DNA of 64,000 nucleotides from Tenacibaculum finnmarkense genomovar ulcerans (GCF_900239495.1 NZ_OENE01000048.1:98873-162872); one strand, 5' to 3'. Counted from the first letter of the stretch, positions 21,001 to 26,034 are shown. Notes: generated from the sequence alone by a model not told the origin. A program made the numbers and translations.

Positions 21001-21944
21001 TTACCACTAGCATCTTTTGTTTCTCCATGTATATCTGCAAATCCATCAAAAACTGAAAACTTCTTACTTGACTCATTATCATTTTCATAAACTACAATCA
21101 TTACCCAACCAGAAGCACCTCCTAAACCTCTATAATGATCGACTCCTCTAGTAGCTCTAATATTTGCTGCTGTATAGACTCCGTTAGGGTTTACTTCTGC
21201 TTGTACTTCAGTCGTTATATCTTTAAAACAGATATAAGGCTCATTGTTATTGTAAATAGTTTCATCAGCTGTTATATTTTTATACGTAGTTGATGAAGGA
21301 TATTTGAATTTTATCTTATCATAATCATCCGACCTTAAGGGATTCGTTGTTGTAAGCCAATGTTCTCTTGGATATACACCTGCCCAATACAACCCTGCAT
21401 AAGCTACACGTGAACAATTAGGTAAACTTAAAGTAGATGTGCTTGATGAAAAAGTATCATCTTTTCCATCTCCATTCTCATCAACAGAACCATCAACATC
21501 AACATAATCCATGTAAGCAGAACCATTACCTAAATCTTGTCTTATATTACCATTTTGATATATATACAAATCTAAATCATATGAGTCATTTGGCGTCTCA
21601 TTTCCTGTATAAACACTACCATTATTCAAAATATAAGGATAGCGATATAAATCAAATGCTTTATTTAACTCTCTAAAATCTCTAGTTTTTTTAACATCAA
21701 CACTAAGGTTATTATTCCCTATAAAAGTCATATTACCTCGCAAAGTTAAATCCATACCTGCTGAGCTTTTATCAATATCACTTTGCGTAAAACCTGAAGG
21801 TCTCTGCCCTAATGCTAAAGGCATTGTTCTTTCCATCATTACACTCTCACCTTCTCTTAAATGCTCTAATGAAGCATCTATTTTTTGCGAGAATGAAATT
21901 AGTGTAAAAAATAAACTAGCTAATAAAAGTATTTTTTTTATCAT
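1..21944 (-). CDS. sprB: Giant SprB-like gliding/adhesion surface protein, 3' end outside window
   Basis: One open frame of at least 7,314 codons runs from the ATG at 21944 to the window edge. I checked the frame at both ends and near 10 kb. It opens with a signal peptide (MIKKILLLASLFFTLISFSQ), then an N-terminal domain with the motif LYWAG (about residues 140-300). A DUF11-like segment follows (about 445-575), then Ig/PKD-like units. From about residue 850 onward there are SprB-type repeats of about 85-100 residues, each with a V(T/R)D..GC-like motif and a G-G-APY/TY-like strand. In Flavobacterium johnsoniae, SprB (about 6,500 residues) is the mobile gliding adhesin exported by the type IX system. 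This protein is already longer, and its C-terminal sorting domain must lie outside the window. It follows sprC/sprD-like genes by 39 bp, so it is probably cotranscribed with them. An alternative is a SprB-type adhesin with another role, such as attachment or predation. Confidence 0.9.
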   Translation of the reverse strand, partial: MIKKILLLASLFFTLISFSQKIDASLEHLREGESVMMERTMPLALGQRPSGFTQSDIDKSSAGMDLTLRGNMTFIGNNNLSVDVKKTRDFRELNKAFDLYRYPYILNNGSVYTGNETPNDSYDLDLYIYQNGNIRQDLGNGSAYMDYVDVDGSVDENGDGKDDTFSSSTSTLSLPNCSRVAYAGLYWAGVYPREHWLTTTNPLRSDDYDKIKFKYPSSTTYKNITADETIYNNNEPYICFKDITTEVQAEVNPNGVYTAANIRATRGVDHYRGLGGASGWVMIVVYENDNESSKKFSVFDGFADIHGETKDASGNVITPANEAEITFLNFKTIPKGPVNVELIMAALEGDKAIPGDNYQIKNAANNYVNVFNTISPQDNFFNGSISVFDTYLAGRNPASTNTLGFDIDHIKINNPNNSIIGNNETSLDVKFTTGGDVYWPFLNAMSVEVVEPKIKLVKTITDASGGNISGTPVGLGSSLFYDLTFSSVGTDNAKNTVIIDELPKNVNLLPGDILPASIQLVATAPAYPNTNTDIVYTYEPPVSANGFRGKLRFYIPDSFVKIKGAEHSIKLKIEVVSDCSKLRDVCSDKIENQAYANYSRDLSALNVGDLGYIPGYNRIENTPSFSGIDACNLGQAGSSNFLIDTSGCTFERTEILCGKNILLAAGTGFTSYSWVNENAPLTVLGTSQTYNATQTGTYLVTKVAPTGCVTSTEKIIVIPYSTAPNPLLLLVDQTLTSCTSNSVELSQIYLCGAGVSKKIDLPFTGATGTTVKWFQLDETCAFKAVSNCANLDTSCTWNEIGTAYSKEFSTEGQYKVEVLYDGKCPSTYYFNVYTSALNPTIVKKHITCGTDASITINSVPAGYGYQLTKPDGTTIPVNGFQNGNAFTGLKDSGDYEVTIRLQGSPATSCSYTEPSINIQKQALGLTVDPEFNAGCDGKAIITAQVNGTLPGNYIYTLLNSVGGVIETKAATPDRSVTFEVTTAGVYSVKVATTTTTCTETVTTRVIKPTPLILTAVATKNITCTAGSSAGIITLAGANGVPNATGDKYSYALLSIDGAAVSPKTYFTDTTYNVVNGTEGDYIFEVTDSKNCTATATATISVEAPLQFTHKETQVNCNKKGTITVDVTNNTGYKLEYSIDNATWKTTGFFDGLDATTAATLYTVYIRATKGTYQCNYQIQNIAITETGGLSAGKAVATGLECRWGNTQSSPIGTITFTQPTGGTAPFTYFYKLAADTNFTTVTSGTTASVPVAGTYNTKVEDKNGCSLALDTITIDALPTEPTIKHEILICGNTATVIITPKDASYSYSIDGTNFQASNVFENVRQDWYKFSIKYGKSCTVKTPYVSLYGQPLTGSVTATTDSDCSGSDNGSITVNARNFQGGSYEYSTDGGTTWEETGDNPYRIVGLAKGDYDLKIRETIGTAPNLVSCEVDLGKHTIGEPTKLELINTGITTPATCVTGATITVEASGGTPPYKFSIDGGTSWQNANLSNQYIYTDVAVRAKKYQVMLLDSKKCDECGCTDNPFENGSFEDRYFTGNYPYIADESNFTGWETTAADNEMELWYKNNFEGVPSYDGSDNFVELNANTVGSLYQEFCTKPGDVINWSVAHRGRLGRDVATVKIGKSLATAVIKETMSDGKTWKEYSGAYTVPAGQTTTVISFDAVSTFTGDKSTGNFIDAVKIEIVRATCVLKDIEVTAAAAATHTATVTDSCTDPKIEITATGTAPYQFTIDNGATWQTSNNATFVFDTTNGLALPTTTAKDYQVKTKNGGGCESPVSTLTVYPKLIATVTPTNEMCKKGFFTIIDVKGGSDTNYVYAVVLKDEIPTNTDFKPITNPSTKSGGLSAGNYDIYIRDNGGNVGFCEYKKASKIYDAGYYSGAPHYTNTKIPPIQPKCFGEKGTIYFSVGGNGLAPFTYTLNGLNPKVIDDYVYYTIDNLDPGKYVIGVTDASGCTSNLTQEIFKAPEKLEKDADATPIHFTCKAVTAKGGINFMNPTGGTKPYTFYYKAKDPSVVNYSVVTGNIATGLLEGTYVTKVVDANKCEINLNDVTIKPLPTAPTLIESVAYNCDGKGTITVKPFDASYTYSLDGATPQTGANPNVFTDLVAGSYTVSVNYGSDCTTDVIVEVKAGQNFTAVASFVENPRCKDGTDGKIKVVASFGLVTVDKFQYSIDDGNNWIPVINSDEVIIDTFGEGTHTIKVRQNATGCKTTSNAITLTAPTSAVIVNPSTKILTKEITCNPNTGATITPTASGGNGAPYTFELFDNAGTSKGDTFTNLSEGKYTIIATDKLGCKSAPIDVEVEAPKDIKFTATPSVCHKGSDAKIEVTGITGNDANFTFSVHDGTSIIRTGSVTGTAHTISGLSKGTYKVTVTDGFGCSETEDVIINENLTVSATTTQQTCKDGILDITASGGKDTNYVYAVVISGAGVPADTSFSATKPTTITAGIWDIYVRDNGGTGTLGTDYCQAIFTTNKVTKIPDLKVETVTAIQPKCSTDKGIINVTVSGGTTDYTVTLTGLLGTTSVQPQTGNSLNYEFKDLVADTYTITVEDINTCTGTAASTQEIVVPSVLKDGKAAPTDLACGVSGGSITFTNPTGGTPDLSGNYTFYYKLTTDANFTPVLGNNTNTVTVTNLSAGDYLTKVVDSEGCSLDLNTVTNPITIKALPAVPTFDPTAITYNCDGTATIKVTPTVAPTPTVAPTPVTAYSYMLDKDKTTTNNTGEFTAVAPGSHTVSVDYGSNCSTDIIVEVKANQQFTASITGETNPVCKDEANGKIEVTASFGSVAVTEFQYSTDGTTWKDANTNPFTIDGFNVGTTAHTINVRPTGKTSPSACDVTLTKILTNPTEVKVTKAPHTKITCTSTTSTITPSASGGNGAVYTFELLNSAKASYSPVKTTTTTFTNVAAGTYYVVAKDKENCPSAPFEVTIADKEDVEFTATASACHTGNDASITLDVTKGNGTYSFALTGTSTGGGNITGTSHTIPNLSAGIYTVTVTDGFGCELEVKDITINAKITATLSTTQETCKDGTLTIASVAGASGANYVYAVVAEGSPVPTTFIAITNPLTTVSLSKGKYDVYVRDNNGTGTLGTDYCEFKISKEITKIPDLTATAKTPIQPKCNGETGSVVFEISGGKATYTYTLNGAAVPATATVTVVGNTHTIAGLADGTYKITVTDANTCTATIPTQTIKAPGKLEKVGEATPIHFTCKTTKGGIDFVSVNPKGGTGVYTYSYKLTTAANYTSLLAGITSVSNLDAGTYNIKVKDANNCEISLNDVTINPLPTAPTLTESVAYNCDGKGTITVLPSNSAYTYTLDDTAKTSNATGIFADLDAGSYTVSVGYGSDCFTDIDVIVAANQEFTASITGQTNPVCKDETNGKIEVTASFPSVTPISFEYSTDGTTWKDANTNPFIIDGFNAGTPDIIHTIKVRPTNETSTACDVTLTKILSNPTAVVVSPLTKVTKEITCDPNTGATITLFAGGGNGTPYTYELFDGVTLKETTLAGVNTFTDVAVGNYTIKAKDSEGCESVAFSIEVEAKIDVSFDAKALCYDGSNGTIEVTNVLGNGALKYTQNGGTTLNAIPAGATSFTITGLSPGVHKIKIIDERGCSLEKTITIYPELSATATPTDLSCTPAGAPTGQILVVPSGGTGVVTPTDYQFSVVTANATAPAAGTYLATNLITGLAAGTYDVYVKDAQNCQYIVEDVIIKTITPVEITLTPNNPTCTTNGNVSGIITANTGQIEHTITLKDNAGVLIENIANHSLSTFSFNDIPGGTGYEVEIIDSLGCTDTKTFDLVTPPVLTATLASILPDCDVPFVGNETLFGFKFENITAVASPYAIEYSKDNGITWETSPVFTSINQGTVVYPVIRLLENGVVKCIETFNSYEIPFNVSGLIVDPIADPANCALGFSVTVQAINGVGPFEFAINDITSPTAWQSADNLINTDKNGVVIDADRTLTYNGLTPGLSYVFYVRDSRGCIEKNSEDLYVDFNPSVPITGLVNNQTCATTDNGSITFLIDNNSGDLSNDFTWTLFKRDEITNLGVKVSSYIDKPQTGFTDIIVNGLGKGKYYLEIENNIKTCIFGSQDVKIEPIAPINGTFKKINDITCSVDGKVLIENVTGGLPATTGAAYTYKVINLVNATTATVTGNSITVSHADVTDEALPVTFDIEVVDANPAPNSCTKTIGNVSLTVSEKPTTNIVNVNSCGAVNTIDINTTGGLAPYRYSIDNGVTFTAPFTPVNPTDKYTMNVTDGLNQTLTVKDANGCIATATATFNVYPDITFDIDNITVPSCDTSNNSADNATATITVNTGSGNYEYSLDGVLPAVDIIGTTVTLPITLTPGDHTIKIIDKLNITCTLEKTFTVSEPIKPSFTHTFTDSKCATDNSGTITLISTEALTYTILPVPTNIEYSYNGTDKFTGLPPNTYTVTGKGTNGCTTEIKDIIITEFKAITVPTPTVANGGITEFACTTGNTRNSAIVKVDKTAITEGSGTYTKAEFVFTPNGGGAIETQAASSSFEFTTDNVLGGTVDITVYDDQGCKGTTSATIAAFTPIADLLAIPKTAITCSTNESIEVTFTGIATEIKVVDANGINYNSTPATASASGTIFTGLPVGKYTITVKQATGCTYEIPHTVKEIPAYTILLSDKVPTTCVGSSTGSIKFDVDNYTGNYDYTITGATLVTAITGTGTGTIPVRTLTEIKDLKAGNYTVNITIGAAGTNPQNCTVTPIDFKIEDAPAVLSVKAEETSAVQCIDDANATITVTETKGGWGSYEYQLEIKDATGTNYTVVKDALSNDINFVNNGNNKIFTGLSHGTYKVKVKDALGCISEITDAIIITNPTEVKFIVTKDDTVCDVNIAGSITVDLKDAVSGLAGGKPPYTYTLTNTTSGVVKTKTITDTEYTFTGLSKANYTVSVKDANLCDGTVTGSTNAVEIYDDIVFNEPTLVTGLKCQAGVFPNTNTEAVYNINVSGGSGNFTYSVIDKNDTSKVITVTPATLTTPPTFTTSEAGDYTITITDKVGNCPITRDFTVKESVKPEFVPEATTTKICNGSSTGVISITSELQNGINDLTYTISPNINNVIPYTGTFNTTTKSFENLPAGFYTITGKGTNDCTFPYPDEIEIEQLDEVKIEANAISDVAYNCTNPMATIKVDETKLSGGSGNYNVAFVFTPTGGAAEAPISNFTFTTDNTSGGKVKIIVSDDQGCSSTEEEVIIPAFAPILDLKVTQKTPITCLANESIKVSFTGTINKITVVDDNGTTYNSTQVNPLTSPIEFTDLPTGNYTISVIDAVTGCDATTFHTVEAAPVYNAVITNPVNVSCKGDTGTAILNIKETGTALPYTGAYDYEVLDELGVSFSPKKEKINVSGQETISNLKAGRYTVKITMKASPNCSPISKVFEIKEPTDDLSVTGTPTKVSCIGQEDGTITATATGGWNSSYEYQLEDTSGTAITVKDALGADVIYDFANNGSNNIFENLPAGTYKVSVKDALGCDVKSVDEVKVENPIPVTFSLIENSTSCDNKIGGEITVTGSGGTGTYTYVLTDDSIPAIVRTQTGVTADYTFTNLPAAVYTVSVTDTNLCVGTENPTSINPITINPDIEFTLVETKNVDCSTSPNGIVTVTLKNWSTTSNYTYSVSSLLNPGSISGGNVTSKIFTIAIPSINTTPQTYTVTISENGSNCGISNTIPIAPKLKPSFEATPSDKICNGTATGVITITDEVSNGIKDIEYTISLNGGTLTSTQETFDAVTKTFTGLPEGTYTITAKGDNKCPTTKTREIEQLDKVTIGANAIQNVTYICDVANPAATITVDKTDIKGGTGNYNVEFIFTPTGGTAEAPILDSTFTTYNVLGGTVEIKVTDDQGCDSDIKTVTIPAFAPILPSDIQISHTPTCEVDKQSITVKLDNLDVSIKAQASVQNPIKVEIKKADGTGTASLQEITATPFEVTFNDLQVGEYEISVTHPITKNCVTTKTYTIEEPVYNVLSSSIENTTCTGSETGSVVIDVQKGNSQEFYTGKYEYEVFEGNLLVKDGNVQPATGTTNPLKISGLKAGSYVVKITDIDNATACSFTSEVFTIIDAPNGKLEVTADISSEITCNNDNNATITATATGGWGSNYEYQLEDNLGNTITVKDALGADVIYDFANNKGNNIFKNLPEGTYKVQVKDILGCDNVYSKEQIIVNPKPVTFETEMIANICSDTKPAIKVTAKGGSGEYIYTLKDSAGIEESIKTTSLTHTFENLSVDNNENYTVSVNDVKGCVGTPETVNADVVTVYPDIALGLTPGKLTCQSDGTTTENAEYIINVTGGSGSFSYSVVDKNDVNNIVTFITGTNPPTFSISKAGSYSVTITDSIVASCNSITKDFIVDDKLVPDFEPVKLVDNICNGSSDGVIYIPNGANPLTYTITSDPTNAIAYSGTFNLTTNKFEGLSAGTYTITGKGTNGCIATEDVTIVEKSEITIDIVEIQNSVVEFSCATGANQTNMATVNVTDAIKGGTVPGGVQNINRIVFVYDNGTPLDATDDIEQDENDLIFNIVNNNNDIKAGTVTITVYDAQNCSSATTTVAIGAFQKIGDAEIKIIQKLDCTNKETITVKADLDIANLIYTIKGTNTTYDEQETIVSATGIATFTGLDPDVYNITITNPATGCIFTTNHTVKDEPTFNIKIGGNKRTCFDATGIATATVTLDIETIIADADYTGAYTYEVVDNTGTSLTAPITGNGTGGVQNMISGLTAGTYKVKVTMTDAPGCDVLSEEFTIKTQPELTLDDSIVTFISCNSGEGAIILKADGGWGNYQYQLEEATAGIVKPFSKNNKFEKLLEGIYTATVRDINNCEATFDFVLEKGVKLTVKTEVKNNVCEGEKNASIKVNVISGGQTQDTSIRAYSYILKYPTELGGLELEQTSNIFTGLQAGNYQIRVIDNKYGCTTGALKNVEVEIKDPNKVIISSVNITKDITCENNSTASVEVTAGGGKAPYEFSTDGINYTASASTTYAFTGLNPGLNTFYVKDTEQCVTTTTATIAKYVPLKATLNVDLGFITCKDDSNGVLSATVTGGFGNYEYQLLNNAGFPITGIWQTSNTFSGLGVNTYKIKVKSINRFGKECFAVTGEHKIEEPEVLKPFIKSVKHVTCNGGSTGVITASATGGNLDENGKGKYEYNIYTIPSSAEYPENKFVQSGVFTNLPAGEYYIMVKDVIRGCISPDPDKAPIKVTVKEPNVLEINPGTITQQICINDATPTITVNVTGGTLPYYISINNEDEFEAPFDSSTNLITLGKDEGIEAGKKYSISVRGKDEGCSVETLATQTTEAIDLEVEAVSNYTCDSGNFIKAFVAD
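1490..9360 (-). repeat. Higher-order repeat array A in the giant gene: four units of about 2.0 kb
   Basis: The same order of about seven SprB-like repeats recurs four times. The 9-mer CCAACCGCC marks equivalent places at 1623, 3648, 5670 and 7662, giving spacings of 2025, 2022 and 1992 bp (675, 674 and 664 codons). A second anchor, CCTTGGTC, recurs at about 4393, 6358 and 8353. Units two and three share 55 identical bases (3550-3604 and 5572-5626), while other parts are clearly diverged. This indicates block duplication followed by patchy homogenisation. Boundaries are approximate. Confidence 0.85.
11110..16600 (-). repeat. Higher-order repeat array B in the giant gene: three units of about 1.8 kb
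   Basis: A second, distinct block order recurs three times. Equivalent positions with CGAAC followed by a TTTAT-like stretch lie at 11674, 13486 and 15346, with spacings of 1812 and 1860 bp (604 and 620 codons). Each unit again holds about seven SprB-like repeats, here about 87 residues each. A weaker partial copy seems to continue at about 17.6-18.6 kb. Boundaries are approximate. Confidence 0.8.
13849..13890 (-). repeat. 18-bp tandem minisatellite inside the giant gene
   Basis: Two perfect 18-bp copies (13849-13866 and 13867-13884) are followed by a partial third. On the coding strand they encode a repeated TPTVAP hexapeptide within one SprB-like repeat. The unit length is a multiple of three, so copy-number change would keep the frame. 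Confidence 0.85.
16870..17410 (-). other. Non-SprB jelly-roll-like domain embedded in the repeat region
   Basis: Reading the giant gene here (about residues 1510-1690) gives a module unlike the flanking SprB repeats. It starts at an NGSFE motif, continues through GWETT and an ELWY segment, then FVELNAN, LYQEF and SVAHRGRLGRD. The pattern resembles DUF642/galactose-binding-like modules seen in secreted Bacteroidota proteins. I infer a possible ligand- or glycan-binding function. The family assignment is from memory and needs a profile search. Confidence 0.55.
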
Positions 21945-21983
21945 ATTATGAAAATTTATCGGGGGAAATCCTTAAAAAATTAA

Positions 21984-23840
21984 TTATTTTATATGTACTA
22001 TCGTTTTACGATCGTAAAACGCGCCATCTAAATTGCTATTATATAAACGGATAATTTCTTCTCTATTATCTGTTTTTGCTATATACACATGCATATAACC
22101 CGTGGTTGGATTTATAAAATATCCTGCTTCAATATCGTCATTTCTTAGCTCGTCTACATTTCTATCTGCTAATGGTTTTTTTGAATTTACATAAACTTGT
22201 AAATAATACCCTGGCTCAATTCCTTGTGAGTTTGACATAGTTCTTACCCTTGCTGGCGGTTGTTTTTTAGGCTCTTTATATGAATCACCTTTTTCACCAA
22301 TAGTTAATTTAACTACATAAACAGGATCTTTACCTCCTTTTTTCATCTTTATTGATGATTGATCATTTTTGTCGTTATTTTCAAACAAACGGGTTTTATC
22401 GTTAAAATCGTACACTTTATCTTCAGCATCCGACTCCTTTGCGTATCTGTCAATATATACGTAATACCATTTATCGGTAGGGTCGTAAATATATTTAGCT
22501 TCTATATCTAATCTGTTCCATTTTTCTATTAGAACCTCTACATTTTCTTTATTTCTGTACCTATCTGAAACTACATAATACATAGTTCCGCCTCCGCCAC
22601 CGTCAGATTTCGTAATAGTGCTTTCACGCCAAGGTGCTTTTGATCTTCTTTTTAAAGAAGTGTCTTTTTCATCGCCTTTAATCTCCTTAGGAATAAATGT
22701 TTTTGGTTCTTTTATTACCTCTTTTATTAGTGCTGGTTGATTTTTTAAAATTCGAAGCACCTCATCTACTTTTTTATTTAAATTATTAATAGAGTCTTGT
22801 GCTTGCTGAAGTTCATCAGATAAATCATGATGTTCTTCGTCTTTATATACAGGTTTTTTCTTAGGTTTTCTTTTTGGCAAGGTAATATTTACTTTACCCG
22901 TTCTTCTCTTCGATATTTCTCGAGTATATCTTTTTTGCCCTAAAGTATAAACCAAACCAACTTCATTCGTTGCCGAAAATTTATTTTTTTCATAACTAAA
23001 TCCTATAGCTAGTTTATCAGAAATATTAACACCTAAACCAGCAGACATACCATACGTTTTATCGTAACCTGCTTTTATCCAACCTGCTTTAGGCAAATCT
23101 AATATTACAGTACCTGCACCACTAAAGCCTTCTGTACCTTCTTTTCTAGCAATTATTAATGTTCTCAAATCTGTACCTTCAAAAATACCTGAAGCATAAG
23201 TAAACTCGTGAGAATACATTGCGTGAGCTGATATTGTTTTTTCGCCAAAAGTAGTTGCTAATTCGTTATTTTTCAAATTAAAATCAACTAAATTTTCAAA
23301 AAACACTCCTACATCAAACTTACCAAACGATAAGGTTACCGCAGGCTGTAGCATTACAATAGGAATATCTTGAAAATTACTTAAAAAAGAGTCCTCTTTA
23401 TTTTTTACCAATACCCTAGCCCAATCTAAACTGCTTCTACTATATAAAAAATTAAAACCAAAAGTTAAATCTAGGCTTTGGCTTAACTGCAATCGCTGAG
23501 CGTAATTCGCGATAGCGCCAAAATCTTTCATTCCTGCAACTTCTTGCTGATAAATAGCAAAGCCTGCACCTATGTTTTCACGCATTTTTCCTGCATAAGA
23601 AACTACATGCAACCTTGGGTTGTCTTCAAAATCAATATTACTGTTACGAGCAATAGCCGTTATTGTTGTTTTACTCTCTCGCAATGATGAAAAAGTTGGT
23701 ATCGTTAAAAAACGATTAAACTTCATAAAATTACGTGAAGTAAAACTATTGTACTGCTGCCCGCTACTAGATACCTGTGCCTCTAATGAAAGAACGGTAA
23801 AAAATAGCGTTATAATATATAATGTAATTCTTTTAATCAT
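21984..23840 (-). CDS. sprD: PorP/SprF-family outer membrane protein with C-terminal SPOR-like repeats (SprD-like)
   Basis: The 618-residue product starts with a signal peptide ending near LEAQ. Residues about 25-310 read as a PorP/SprF-type beta barrel, with alternating strands such as the conserved GAGFAIYQQEVAG and LGVNISDKLAIGFSYE segments. A basic linker and a short coiled coil follow (about 340-370). Two SPOR-like segments (about 425-500 and 540-618) end the protein, each with YYVxxDRY/YYLQVYV-type strands. SprF/PorP proteins are outer membrane partners needed for export of SprB-type adhesins. The gene lies 10 bp downstream of the sprC-like gene and 39 bp upstream of the giant adhesin. 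This matches the sprC-sprD-sprB-sprF order known from F. johnsoniae; a sprF homologue would be expected beyond the left edge. SPOR domains bind denuded peptidoglycan, so the protein may link the barrel to the wall. Confidence 0.75.
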   Translation of the reverse strand: MIKRITLYIITLFFTVLSLEAQVSSSGQQYNSFTSRNFMKFNRFLTIPTFSSLRESKTTITAIARNSNIDFEDNPRLHVVSYAGKMRENIGAGFAIYQQEVAGMKDFGAIANYAQRLQLSQSLDLTFGFNFLYSRSSLDWARVLVKNKEDSFLSNFQDIPIVMLQPAVTLSFGKFDVGVFFENLVDFNLKNNELATTFGEKTISAHAMYSHEFTYASGIFEGTDLRTLIIARKEGTEGFSGAGTVILDLPKAGWIKAGYDKTYGMSAGLGVNISDKLAIGFSYEKNKFSATNEVGLVYTLGQKRYTREISKRRTGKVNITLPKRKPKKKPVYKDEEHHDLSDELQQAQDSINNLNKKVDEVLRILKNQPALIKEVIKEPKTFIPKEIKGDEKDTSLKRRSKAPWRESTITKSDGGGGGTMYYVVSDRYRNKENVEVLIEKWNRLDIEAKYIYDPTDKWYYVYIDRYAKESDAEDKVYDFNDKTRLFENNDKNDQSSIKMKKGGKDPVYVVKLTIGEKGDSYKEPKKQPPARVRTMSNSQGIEPGYYLQVYVNSKKPLADRNVDELRNDDIEAGYFINPTTGYMHVYIAKTDNREEIIRLYNSNLDGAFYDRKTIVHIK

Positions 23841-23850
23841 CTTTAAACAT

Positions 23851-26034
23851 TTAATCTAACACAGATATTGTTCCTGCTTTAATCAATATATTTTCTTTTA
23901 TTATTTTATAATAAAAAACTCGCTGATTGCCTAAGCTTTCAAAAGGCCAATCATTTTGATAATCATTTGTTTTAAATATTTCTTTTCCGTTGGCATTATA
24001 TAATTGTACACTTACCGTTGGTTGAAAGGCATATTTATTTGAAATACTCCAAGTATCATTAACACCATCGGCATTAGGGGTTACAATATTTGGTACAATT
24101 ACCTGATCATCTTGCGCTATCACTTCAATTGTTTTTTCTATTCCACAGGCTCCTGCAGTGGCTACTACAGTATAAAAACCTAAAGATGTTACCTCTAAGG
24201 TTTCACTTGTTGATAAAAGCATCCCATCGGTATTTTCACCTTCATACCACACATACGACTCTGCACCTGCTGCTGTTATTGCAGTACTTTCTCCCTCTTT
24301 AAGCACTACCTTTTCTGATGGTGTTACAACAATCGCTGCTGCATCAAACAAAACAACTTCTAGTGTTTCTATTATTTTTTCACAACCAAAGCCTGTCATT
24401 TTTAAGGTATAAGTACCTATTTCATTTACTACAAACTCGGCTACATCAGTTCCTAAAGCTGTTTGATCATCATTTTTAAACCATTGATACGTATAACCAT
24501 CAACTACATCTTTTATTGTGTAGGTAATAATACCTCCTGGGCATAATGAGTTTGAAGACGGTTCTGATGTTACTACTGCTGGCTTAGCGATTAGTTTAAT
24601 ATCTAATTCGCTAGAAGATACATTATTTAAATGTCCTGCGCTAATCCCTAACGTATAAATTCCGTTTTGCGTATATGAACTACGTGTTAATTTGTTATCT
24701 GTAGCATTAACAATATTTACACCGTCTAAAATCCATTGATAATTTAATAGTTCTAATTGTTCCGCTGTTAAAACATACTCGTTATCATCTTGAGCAATAA
24801 CATTTACTTGTTGTAGTTTTAAATCAACACCTGTGGCGTTACAACTTTCATAATTGTCATCTGTAATCATAACAGGTTCAAATCTTTTTACACTCAACAA
24901 GCGTATTGGCTGTGATGACAAGCCTGAAGAACATAATCCTGTAGCTGTTTCTACAACATTTGCAATATAAGTACCTGGCTGATTCACATTTAAAGACGTT
25001 CCATCTACACCAAATAATCTTTTATCATCTTTATACCATTCAACCTCAAAATTAGCGGCGTTATTTACTGTAATCGATATATCTTTAGCTTCTCCTGGTA
25101 ATAATACCGATGCTAAAGGGGTATTTTCTGTAATGGTAAAACTAGGCGCATTTTTTTGATTTAAGCTTACATTATTTGAGGTAGTTACACAAACACCTGT
25201 ATCAATTTCTAAAGAATAAACCCCTAACTGCCCTACAGTGGGCGTTGTATATGTTGAACTATTTGAAGACTGCACCTCTTGATTGTCTAAAAACCAAGTA
25301 TAAATATAAGAAGTGTCCGTAACATTCGCTTGAAAAGTATGTGCTTCATCACCACAAATTTCAACAACATCAGGGCTATTAATTTGTGCATCTGTTTCAC
25401 TAAAAGTAACCACGTCTATTAAGGTTGAATCTTTAAAACCACAAGCACCATAATCTATTTTAACCTGATACTTACCCGAAGCTGAAACTTCTAAAAAAGG
25501 ATCCGTTGTTGTTGTAATTATACTGCCATCTCTATACCAAGTGTATGCGCCTTGTTGATCGGTGTTTAATGTTAATTCAGTGGTAGCACCATCACAAAGC
25601 ACTACATCTTCAAAATCATTTAAAATTAAGGTTCCATTCAATTTTTTATACGCCTCAAAAGATTCAGAATCGGGGCTTGTCATTGCAGGCGAAGTTGCAA
25701 CTAATCTTATTTTATAATTTTTACCAAAAGTGTTTTCTGGTAATTGAAAAGTTCTTGAAAAAGTAAAGGTATCGTTTTCAGTAGCAACTGTCGCTAAGTT
25801 TATAGGGCTATCCCAAGTACCATTTGCGTCAGACAATTCAATAGTAAATGTATTGTCGGTAGCGAATGTAGATGTTTTATACTTAAACGTAACCGTGTAA
25901 TCGGTGCTTGTAGTATCATCACACGCTGATGTAAATTTTAATTCAGGCTTCAACAATGTTTGAGATACAATGGAAGTACTCATAAAAAAGAGAAATATCC
26001 CTAAAAGTATGTAGGTGCTTTTAATTATTTTCAT
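23851..26034 (-). CDS. sprC: T9SS type B sorting-domain surface protein with Ig-like repeats (SprC-like)
   Basis: The 727-residue secreted protein has a signal peptide (residues 1-25). Several Ig/PKD-like domains follow, each with a Y-x-W-(F/Y) core (TYTWFLDNQ, YTYQWFKND, ESYVWYEGE). The C-terminal 90 residues start at NIVTPNADGVNDTW, the signature of the gliding-motility-associated (CHU_C, T9SS type B) sorting domain. This domain would direct export through PorV/PorU-type machinery and attachment at the cell surface. It is the first gene of the putative gliding operon, with the next start codon only 10 bp away. Its correspondence with SprC rests on domain content and position, not on a sequence comparison. 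Confidence 0.72.
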   Translation of the reverse strand: MKIIKSTYILLGIFLFFMSTSIVSQTLLKPELKFTSACDDTTSTDYTVTFKYKTSTFATDNTFTIELSDANGTWDSPINLATVATENDTFTFSRTFQLPENTFGKNYKIRLVATSPAMTSPDSESFEAYKKLNGTLILNDFEDVVLCDGATTELTLNTDQQGAYTWYRDGSIITTTTDPFLEVSASGKYQVKIDYGACGFKDSTLIDVVTFSETDAQINSPDVVEICGDEAHTFQANVTDTSYIYTWFLDNQEVQSSNSSTYTTPTVGQLGVYSLEIDTGVCVTTSNNVSLNQKNAPSFTITENTPLASVLLPGEAKDISITVNNAANFEVEWYKDDKRLFGVDGTSLNVNQPGTYIANVVETATGLCSSGLSSQPIRLLSVKRFEPVMITDDNYESCNATGVDLKLQQVNVIAQDDNEYVLTAEQLELLNYQWILDGVNIVNATDNKLTRSSYTQNGIYTLGISAGHLNNVSSSELDIKLIAKPAVVTSEPSSNSLCPGGIITYTIKDVVDGYTYQWFKNDDQTALGTDVAEFVVNEIGTYTLKMTGFGCEKIIETLEVVLFDAAAIVVTPSEKVVLKEGESTAITAAGAESYVWYEGENTDGMLLSTSETLEVTSLGFYTVVATAGACGIEKTIEVIAQDDQVIVPNIVTPNADGVNDTWSISNKYAFQPTVSVQLYNANGKEIFKTNDYQNDWPFESLGNQRVFYYKIIKENILIKAGTISVLD

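Noticed and set aside
21944-21944. Frameshift or split of the giant adhesin
   Set aside because: Codon phase is the same at the N-terminus, near 10,000 and at the left edge, and sensible SprB-like protein is read in all regions examined.
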